64,000 bases of DNA from Flammula alnicola (Eukaryota; Basidiomycota; Agaricomycetes; Agaricales; Strophariaceae): positions 1 through 64,000 of the forward strand of contig JADNRV010000123.1 of NCBI GenBank assembly GCA_015499995.1, read 5' to 3'. Both the position numbers and the translations under genes were made by a program. The notes under the pieces were generated by a model. It was not told the origin of the DNA and did not search any database. It was given only the letters and a program-made list of their open reading frames with translations. Every line of letters begins with the position of its first letter. Position 1 is the stretch's first letter. Below are positions 56,228-64,000 of this stretch, piece by piece.

Positions 56228-57853
56228 CTATCGCAATGACCAAGCATACGACTCATCGACATCGCCTAAACCCTGTCCGAACCCAACACTAACGTGAAAC
56301 GAATTCTTCGAGGCACGCAACCTCCGCCTCGTCAACCTCATCATGCGGTTCACCGCTACCTTCACCTCGCCAAACGTCACAGGATAACGATCCATCCTCT
56401 GATAATTGTTCCGTCTGCCAGCGGCCCCCGCCTCCGCCTCCTCCTCCTCCTCATCATCATCATCCGAGTCCCACTCGTCCTCCGTGCTATCTACATCCTC
56501 GTCATCTGGGAGCTGGATTTCGACCATCACATTTTCGAGACGGGGAAAGAGCGCCGGGGTGGCGAGGATTTCGTCGAGCTCCGACAGCGGGGTAGATGAT
56601 GTTAAGAGACTCGATGATGATTTCGTAGTGCGTTTTGGGATGAACCAGTCCAGGAGGCGTTGGGGTGCAAGGAAGAAGAAATCGAGTTTGATGTGCAGGG
56701 TGAGTATGGTGGGCGGCGCTGTGCGGAGTAGGGAACACCAGGACGAGAACAGGCGTGGGTGGGGGGGACACATGTGGCCCTGGATGATAATAGCAAGCGA
56801 GAGGTGGTGGAGGTGAGTGAGGGGGGATAGTGTTATGTGTTTAGGCAGCGGATGGGCGCGGTGGGCGGTTGTATTCGGAAAGGAGGCTACGTGAAGATTT
56901 CGAATAAATGAGCGCTCTCGTGGAGAAAGTGACGGGAGTAGAGCAACGTACACGTATCAAATGAAAACGCATCCAGAGTCCACCCCCGGATATACGATTG
57001 CCGAAATGACAACTCACTCAGGGAGGCCCGAGCGGGATGTATCACTGTCCAGACAGCATTGAGGTTGGTGCGCGAGACGTCCATCGCGAGCTTCTGAAGG
57101 TGGGAGAAGTCGAAAATGGACTCTACGAGTATCGCCCTCAGAACGACGTCCGAATTGGCTAAAGAAAGTTCCTCGAGCACGACAGGGAATGAAGATTCTG
57201 AGTGCATAGGTTTGGGGCGAGTCGATAAGCCCGAGAGTAGTGAGTCGAGATCGACGTGGTTGATGTCATATCCGTCTTCTGAATCTTCCGAGTCCGAGTC
57301 CGAGTCCGGAATGGTGTTGTCGACGTGGATGTAAAGTGTTTGAGGTGATAGCAACGGCGGAGCAGGGCAATGGGAAGGTCTTCGATCCGGAAAGGTAGAG
57401 AGATGAGACCCTGGGACGAGATAATAGCTCTTCTACCGACGTGCGGAACGGTTCTGGGAGGGTAGCCCATAAAAGGTTCGTGGCCATAGTCAGCCCGAAC
57501 GTCTCCAGCAAGGTGAGAAGGCGTAGCAGCGGGGGCAACATGAGATGTCCGCACAGAAGAAACCGGTGGCCAACGTCTGAAATGTGGAAGGTGCGTACGT
57601 ATGGTACCAGGTGGGGGTTCGCGGAGAGGAGGTTGTAGAATCGCAAGAGGATAACATCATGAGTGGTCATCCAAGTTTGCTTGCGCGTGTCGAAGGTGCG
57701 GAAGAGGTGCTTTCGACAAAATGGGAGGAGGGACTGGCAGGTTAGGGCGCAATTCCTCAGTACAAGTGTCGCAGTGTTACTGTCGGCGTCTTGCGCCACT
57801 GCGTCGACGATGGAGATGAGAACATCGAGCGGAAGTGAAGGGGAGTGGTTCAT
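56228..57853 (-). pseudogene. F-box/LRR-like protein, copy B (frameshifted)
   Basis: The start at ATG 57853 gives MNHSPSLPLDVLISIVDAVA, the proline-leucine F-box-like opening seen in large agaric paralog families that may recruit substrates to SCF ubiquitin ligases. The frame continues through LVLRNCALTCQSLLPFCRKH, LLSANPHLVPYVRTFHISDV and LLSRPRVSSLYLSG (about 57.39 kb). There a one-base loss and, about 60 nt on, a second frame change interrupt it. The segment continues in another frame with LYIHVDNTIPDSDSDSEDSE, LSTRPKPMHSESSFPVVLEE and LQKLAMDVSRTNLNAVWTVI. The last part (56.95-56.23 kb) has LDEILATPALFPRLENVMVE, an acidic tract and a tail ending VDESYAWSLR. Comparison with copy C (intact at the break point) shows the frameshifts are real differences. 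It is flanked by the inverted repeat. Confidence 0.7.
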
Positions 57854-57980
57854 CGATGCTGCCAGCCTATGCCGTTGGTTACAAGGGTAGGCTGTTTGGT
57901 CGGTTTGTACATTGCCAGATATAGATCCACGGTTGGCATACCACGACACCAAAAAAAGGTCGAAATGCCAGGAAAGCCCA

Positions 57981-58070
57981 TCCCTAGCTCTGACGTGCTT
58001 GGCGTTCCATGTACTGCCGTGCTGAACGACAAGGTTATGGTCTAGAGCGTAGGTCACGCGTGTCGACATA
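57981..58070 (-). repeat. inverted repeat flanking F-box-like copy B (right)
   Basis: 90 bp; partner of 56041-56139. The repeats and the F-box-like relic together span 2.03 kb. Confidence 0.8.
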
Positions 58071-58115
58071 CACACCTGTGTGCTTGCCAGCGCTGCACGT
58101 TCAAAGTCCTGTATA

Positions 58116-58436
58116 TCAATTCTCGTGGTTTGCTCGTGGCTTTTGCAGGTTCAACGCCACCTTAGAAAACGTCTGAATTACCCATTGACAGTTCCTCGGA
58201 ACGACGGGGATCGAAGACTCTGAGTGCGTAGGTTTGGGCCGAGTCAATAAAATCGAGAATAGGTTTCCAAGTCCCTCGTAGTCCGGCGCAAAGGCATCTG
58301 CCGCTTGGATATGCAGAGATTTAAGGTAGCGGTTGTTGTGGAGGAGGGAAATGGGCAGATTTTCGATACCAGAAAGGTGGAGAGAAGAGACCCTGGGACG
58401 AGACAGCAGCTCTTCCACGGAATTGCGTAGCAGCAA
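58116..58436 (-). pseudogene. F-box/LRR-like family fragment, copy C
   Basis: The minus-strand frame NSVEELLSRPRVSSLHLSGI, then ENLPISLLHNNRYLKSLHIQ and RPKPTHSESSIPVV, is homologous to the middle of copy B. Here the region that is frameshifted in copy B stays in frame. It lacks the N-terminus and the C-terminal half. Confidence 0.65.
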
Positions 58437-58918
58437 AAAGTGGCAACACTATCATCAACCTTAACCCTAAGTCGACTATTTTAAATATATCATATTATAT
58501 ATGGGTAATTAATTGCCCGAAACGGATGGACGAGCAAGGAAGAACGAAGCATATTGTCCGTTAAGTATTACCAGTAGTAATAGACACAAGTTAATGTATT
58601 TGAAAGCTGAACGTTGAACTTGTATCTTCATTCTTTTTTCTATCCGTGCTTTACTCGTCTTATGTATCTTCCGAGTTATTATTTACAGTAATGGATCCCT
58701 TGCTTTGACCATAATCAACTCCGCCGAATACCTATGTATGCAATTGAAGCTATGCGACTCTGCGAGGGCGTGAAGCTTTATTCTACACGACACGGGGACA
58801 CAAAATCCATGTTATAAAGCACTCAAGTCCAACTTGGCAAGTATATATTTCGAGTATGTAAATGTCCTGCATAATAAGTTCTTATCCTTCCTTCCCAAGA
58901 ATACATGGCGTGACGTCC
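58437..58918. other. AT-rich intergenic, nothing recognised
   Basis: This is an AT-rich stretch, probably including the 3' untranslated region of the peroxygenase gene. No motif or repeat was noticed. Confidence 0.45.
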
Positions 58919-60273
58919 TTAATTCTGACCATAGGGAAAGATTTGGGTGCAGCCCGGGGAGTTGGACCCCTGGAACAAGAAGTTCAAATTAATGTTCAAG
59001 GCCTCACGCAACACTCCCGTCGGGTTAGGGTACAATCCCCTAATAGTCTGATTGACGAAGTTCTGATACAGCAGACACGGCGCAGAGAAGTCAGCAGAGG
59101 TGGGGTCCAAGACGTAGTTGTTAACGCCGCCGACATTTCGACCAGGTTGAATGGGATGCGCAGCGGCCACGACTCGATCACCGGTGGCGGTCATGGATTG
59201 GTTGGCGCGGTGGAAGTTGGGCGGCATCCTGCTGTTCTGGAAGAAACCTCGTGCGACGTCGAGATCGAGCTGGCCATCTGCCTGACGACCGTCGACAAAA
59301 AATTTGATGGGAAACACGGATTCGGCATATGCGGTGAAGTACCGAGGTGAAACGAAGGAGAAGGTGGGATTCGTTGCGATCGAGTCCTGGATACGTTGAA
59401 ATCTGAGCTCTCCTGCGACGGTTAGGTTGTACTTTCCTGCTCCGAAGCGGTTGCTGAAATCAACGAACTAAAGAAAGCAGCACGATCAGAAGCTGTACAT
59501 AAGGAAGTGTGGAGAAACATCATACCTCGTCGAACAAAGTCTCATTGAAGTCGTGATTATTTCCAAAGAAGAAATCTCCCCGAGTCATGCTAGCATCACC
59601 TACCATGAGCGAACAATTAGTAATTATCTCATCTTCAACGCGGTTTTGTTTACCTTCAAAGACGGCATGGGTGTTGAGTCCACCCACGATAGCCGGAGCA
59701 GGGGGATCAGGTCCAGTTCGTGCGGTCTTTTGTCCGATGCTCAATTCATTCGTGATGACATTGCCATCTACAAGGAACGCAGCGTAGGTTATGAAGATTG
59801 CAAGAGAGTTGGCCATATTGAAGCCTGTCCATCAGACTAAAATTAACAGCGGTTCAACAGAATCATGAAGATAGACGCACCTTCTTGGACCGCGTTAATG
59901 ATCTGCGCGGGACTGGCAATACCAGATCGAGGAAGCCACTAATAGCCATAGGGCCGTTGAGAACAAGACAAGAACATTAAGTCAGTCATGATAGACTCAC
60001 CCCATGGGAAGCGAGGGTATTCAGTCCTGGGCATGGTCCACGGATGTCACCAGGAGCCAAAGGCTTCCAAGGGTGGGCAGCGTCGTTTACGAGCTTGGTG
60101 CCAGTAAAGTTGAGAGGACCTGGAGGGTTCTGGGTCTCTCGACGCGTCAGGGTAGGAAGTATCTCGTCAAGCTCCCGCTTTGAGAGTCCGGCGAGCGACC
60201 CATACGATGGGAACGCGAGAGCGGTTCCGCAGAAAGCAGCAAGCACTGCGGTAATCAAGGAGGCTTTGAGCAT
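58919..60273 (-). CDS. unspecific (aromatic) peroxygenase, long type
   Basis: This is a heme-thiolate enzyme that uses hydrogen peroxide to insert oxygen into aromatic and aliphatic C-H bonds and to oxidise phenols; it is secreted. Five exons (60273-60001, 59938-59881, 59824-59654, 59599-59526, 59467-58919) add up to 375 codons including the stop. A signal peptide (MLKASLITAVLAAFCGTALA) is followed by a propeptide containing KRELDEILPTLTRRE. Catalytic signatures are all present: heme-ligand Cys81 in PCPGLNTLASHG, the EGD magnesium site at 167-169 (restored only when the 54-nt in-frame intron 59653-59600 is removed), and the distal Arg234/Glu241 pair in PRYFTAYAE. Other conserved blocks are TRGDFFFGNNHDFNETLF, YNLTVAGELRF and the C-terminal PGCTQIFPYG. 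Length and sequence are very close to the Agrocybe aegerita enzyme. It appears intact. Confidence 0.96.
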
Positions 60274-60346
60274 CTTGGAGGCGATGTCTTCTTGGAAGTG
60301 GGTATTTTCTTGCGAATGAATGATATGTGCTGGGACGAGAGTCTGC

Positions 60347-60353
60347 TTTTTAT
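60347..60353 (-). promoter_or_regulatory. TATA box of the peroxygenase gene
   Basis: TATAAAA on the minus strand lies about 75 nt upstream of the ATG at 60273. Confidence 0.55.
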
Positions 60354-60399
60354 AAGAAAAAATGGACTGGCCAAGGACCGGCTATCGTTTTATGTCTTT

Positions 60400-63300
60400 G
60401 TCCTTTTTTAGCACGGGCAGAACGGCAGTCTGAGATTCTTGAAACGGCACAGTACGCAGTAGGCGAATGTTATCTCCCTCATGGGCGGAAATTACGACAG
60501 AGCCTTTTTTTTGTGATCTACGGAGATCACAAGAAGAGGAAGCGCGCTCAATGTGGTTGACAAAGATTTATATTTATTATTGAAAACAAATAAACGGAAA
60601 AATCCCATCGACTTCATCCCGCCGCGAGAAAGTGAAGACTAAGACACCTCCATCTGCCGCTGCGCCATATTGAGAGAGCGGAACTGAACAAAAACAGCAA
60701 CTTGAAATTTAGCTTCAGCACTTGGATGCGTCGTACTGGTGAATGAGAAGGCTCGAACCGGTTATTGTGACCTGTTGCGTGAGTTCGAGCCTTGCGTGAG
60801 TGCGAGTCTACCTATACAGAAAAGGTAGAAGCCCCACTCGGTGAACCTCATCATCACTACGACACTGCCACACCATGGGCATCAGTTTTTCAAATAGCAG
60901 AGACACGGTAGAGTATCCGGTTAGCAATTTTAATCTCGATGCCGAGCCACTGATACAGGCTTCCAATAAATTATCTTTGATAATGGCGCTTACCCTGTTT
61001 GTTCGCGAGTCACGGATAACTTCCGACGCAGTATCCAACGTGGGCTGCGTAGCTTTTGTATTGCAGCCGAGTACATCGGTATGGGAAGAAATGCCCCATT
61101 TAGTCACCGAGTGTGTAAATAGGCTATTGAGTGATATTGGAGTGATATGTGTATTGAGGTGTATTGTTGCAATTCTTCATTAGGCCAGGTCAACAATCTA
61201 CTATTGGCGTACAAGGGGTTCGAGTTTCTGATTGAACAAATTACAAGCGAGTTACATATCTCGAAGGGGGCAACACCAAATCCTTCGATTTCTTTTCTCT
61301 CAAGTTCTTCCCTATCCTCACTTCTTGGCCCTGGCTATCATTGATCCTGGGACTGGTTCCATTGCCGTTGAGCTCTGAGTTCTGAGGCCTGAGGGTTGAT
61401 GGCGCTTATATTTGAGAGCCTCAGAACGATATACCTGTAAGTGCATTTCGAGTGCGGGTTGGCCTAACATGAGCGGCTGATGTTTTGCTTGGGAAGGACG
61501 CTGAAGCTATCATTCCAGCAAAATTCGCTTTGTTATAGCAATTACAAAGTCGCAAATAATCTGAGACCATGGATGGTAGTTAATGGCTATTGTCTGTGAC
61601 GCGAGCACCACGGAAATCAAGGAAGTTGTTCGTCATATTACTGCAATGCTGTCTATCAGGACTTCATTGTTACCCCGTGTGCATACGGCCTCAAATCGGA
61701 ATACACATTTAGCTGTGGGAACCTGGTAGAGCGGTGCTTCTACTACGTATGGGCATAGAAAGATCGAGTCCCCGTCCCATCAGCGCTATCCACTTCATGC
61801 CAGCACACAGTAACCCACCCTGTTCGCGTTTCTGCAAAACCATTCAATATGTTCATTCTGTACTGCAGGGCCTCTTCCACCCACCCACAGATTCATTAGC
61901 ATCCACCCTTCGGCGTAGCTTTGGACTGGTCGGGCCGCGCATCGACCAGCCTGTGCATTGTGTCCGCCGTGAAGTGTATACAATCTTCCACACGGAGACT
62001 GGTAAGCTACGCAACGGGAAACGCCCCCTGTGATTGTCGAGTCAACCATTCGAGAAACTCGTCGTCAGAGAAAGCGCGTGATGTTACTGCTAGTTCAAAA
62101 CCACTCCAGTCAGACTTCATAACAGACGGAACTGCACCTTTGACCTGCAAAGCTCCTCCGATCGTACTCTTCTCATCTACTACGACACTACCACAGTGAA
62201 ATCGACCTTCATTCAGCGCATCCAAGCTGGAGTGGGAAAGAGGCAGAGATTCGAATTGAAGGAGGGTCAAAAAAACCCCGAAATATATTACAACGTAGAG
62301 CGGGAGTCGGTGGAGTTTCGAGGCGGATCGTTCATGGAAACTGGGGTCTCAGGATGATGGCCGTTAAATATGAGGAGTGCTATACCCTACGGCACGGCAA
62401 GAGACAACAGCGCAGATTCTTCGAGATGGGGTGTCGGAATCAAATGACGCGGAGATGCACTGGACCGGATGAGAACGGAGTCGAGGGAGCGACGGGAGTG
62501 CCACCTGCAATTGTGGTTGGATCCTTCCATTTGGATATTTGGGAGGTTTGAGACTAGTGTTGACGCGAGTATGCGTTATTCTGCTCATGAAGTCACTCGA
62601 AAGAATATCCTTACCTCGAGTCGTATCCCAGATTCACTTATGGCGCCCAACTCAGCAGGATGAGATAACCAGGATGTCACCTCCGCTGCCTCCCTACTGG
62701 CGAGGACAAGAACAAGCATGAAGCTCGTCCTTAAGGATAGCCCAGAAAACCGAAGCCAAGTTGGATGGTCGGCGTCACAATATGAAAATGTGGATGGCGG
62801 TGTGGATGGTCCATTGAACGCGCTATGATGTGCGTATGTACTCTGACGCTCACAAGGGCCGACACAAGCCGGGACGACTGTGCTGAAAAATCGGTGATCA
62901 CGTGGTGCTCGTCGTGAAAGCAAGGCATAGCAAAGATGGGGTTACGGGTTATATATTATAGGTGCGCCTCCGCGATTGGGAGGCGGAGATGTGATATAGA
63001 CACAGAAAATCGGCGCAGGAGATCCGGTCAACCCACCAAGTTCGTGAATCGCAGATACTCGTGGAGTCGATATCCAAAACCTAACGGAAGCAGGGTGCGT
63101 TAGCATCAACGACCAGAGGAAGGAGGGCCGAGAGGATTCGGAAGCTAGGGTTGGTCGTTGTTGTGCCTGGAACCAAGGAAAGATCGTTCTTGTCTCTTAA
63201 TCCCAATCCTTGTCCTGGTGTACGAGTACGTGTGGTATTACCACCCAATATCGATTCTTCGCAGAGCTGGGAAGTACGCTGGAAAGATTCTTGCACAGGC

Positions 63301-64000
63301 ATACAATTCAAGAATTTCGTTCACACTGGTCGTTCCTAGTTAATAAAAATCGATGGACAGTTAAAAAAGAGAGGGGAGAAACGAAGGATGGGACGACAAT
63401 GCATCATTTTCGAGACGGGTCACTACGGTGAAGGGTTAATCGACTGTGGATACCAGCCTGAGTCGAGAAATCTATTCAACACATTCATAAATTAGCCAAG
63501 GTGTGTCAGATGTCATACAAAATTGGATCGCACCTTTGAGCCATAAAACTCACTTGATTGTACCCCTCTCGTCTACCATGGCACTACGCATAACGAAGCT
63601 GTCCTTCAAGCTTCAAGGGCCACATTCGACCGGGGGGAAAGAGCCGGCGAGCAATTCGAATTGCAAGTACGCGAAGGCTGCGAAAAACCGGATGACCTAT
63701 CACGAAATCAGCAGAGTAAGGGTCGATGGAGATGGAGGGTAGGTTATGGGCAAGTTCTAGGATGAAAGTGGGCGCAGAGCGAGCGTCTGGGATGGCGGAG
63801 GAGCGCAATACTCTCTGCGCAGGTGACTATCGAATAAGAGTTGAACGACGCTGATGGGTGCAGGACCGGGTGGGAAAGGAGCCGAAGCGTGGAACGCGGT
63901 CCGAGTGCCCTTTCATTGTCGGTGAGAGGAAGTGAAGGAGAGTTCCTGTTGCGAAGAGAAGAGAGGAAAAGTGCGGCGGTGGTACAGCATGTGCATCCTT
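60400..64000. other. no recognised gene
   Basis: This is 3.6 kb with short frames only. The minus-strand frame at 62007-62270 (SLDALNEGRFHCGSVVVDEK, VPSVMKSDWSGFELAVTSRA) has the look of real protein and may be a terminal exon, but I do not recognise it. No repeats or RNA genes are supported. Confidence 0.35.

Noticed and set aside
61700..61790. Possible tRNA: TGGTAGAGCGG (A-box-like) followed by GATCGAGTCCC (B-box-like)
   Set aside because: The stretch does not fold. The T-stem and D-stem do not pair and the acceptor ends do not match, so it is probably chance.
62007..62270. Minus-strand frame considered as a member of a known enzyme family
   Set aside because: The composition looks protein-like, but no motif could be tied to a family, so no function was assigned.
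1..64000. CRISPR arrays, riboswitches, ribosome binding sites, operons
   Set aside because: The window is nuclear DNA of a fungus with spliced genes. None of these bacterial features was seen or expected.

Overview
The window is genomic DNA of a mushroom-forming basidiomycete (Agaricomycete, probably Agaricales). Coding sequence is cut by many 50-65 nt GT-AG introns. The protein families point the same way: a long-type unspecific peroxygenase very like those of Agrocybe/Cyclocybe, DOMON-cytochrome b561 proteins, fungal NACHT NLR genes, Plavaka-type CACTA transposons and agaric-type integral membrane proteins. It is an accessory, repeat-rich region in which gene relics outnumber intact genes. 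All exon coordinates were read by eye from splice signals and reading frames. Nothing was searched against a database or aligned by computer.

Layout. 1-6.2 kb: an unrecognised minus-strand gene (about 1.8-3.2 kb), a disrupted DUF4238 gene (3.5-5.3 kb) and a three-exon small secreted cysteine-rich protein (5.76-6.18 kb). 9.1-12.6 kb: a DOMON-cytochrome b561 gene and an unrecognised 'gene X'. This block recurs at 24.3-28.6 kb, where it is joined to a DUF4238 fragment on one side and a PHO88 relic on the other. A third partial copy (edge of gene X plus a PHO88 relic) lies at 21.85-23.15 kb. 14.86-15.66 kb: a decayed coiled-coil gene. 16.3-20.6 kb: an apparently intact NLR with C2-like, helical, NACHT and ankyrin parts, whose ankyrin units are nearly identical.

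28.6-37.4 kb: a large element with clusters of AAGTTAAC-type repeats. It carries one very large gene (about 1,600 aa) that joins a WRKY/GCM1-like zinc finger and a MULE-like transposase to a USP-like cysteine-protease region, a PHD finger and a small barrel-like domain. This is the most unusual item in the window. 37.9-40.6 kb: an MFS transporter gene of the allantoate permease (DAL5) type. 40,726-48,985: a complete CACTA/Plavaka element with 76-bp terminal inverted repeats and a 3-bp TGA target duplication. It contains an accessory gene, a transposase, and between them fragments of two host genes (an ABCA transporter and a coiled-coil protein).

49-58.5 kb: three related F-box/LRR-like relics, a membrane protein gene with one frameshift, and an NLR relic whose Walker B segment is inverted relative to its P-loop. 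58.9-60.3 kb: an intact five-exon unspecific peroxygenase gene with all catalytic motifs. 60.3-64 kb: nothing recognisable.

The recurring themes are segmental duplication followed by decay, transposon capture of host gene pieces, and two NLR genes in different states. Oxidative enzymes (the peroxygenase and two DOMON-b561 redox proteins) are the clearest intact functional genes.
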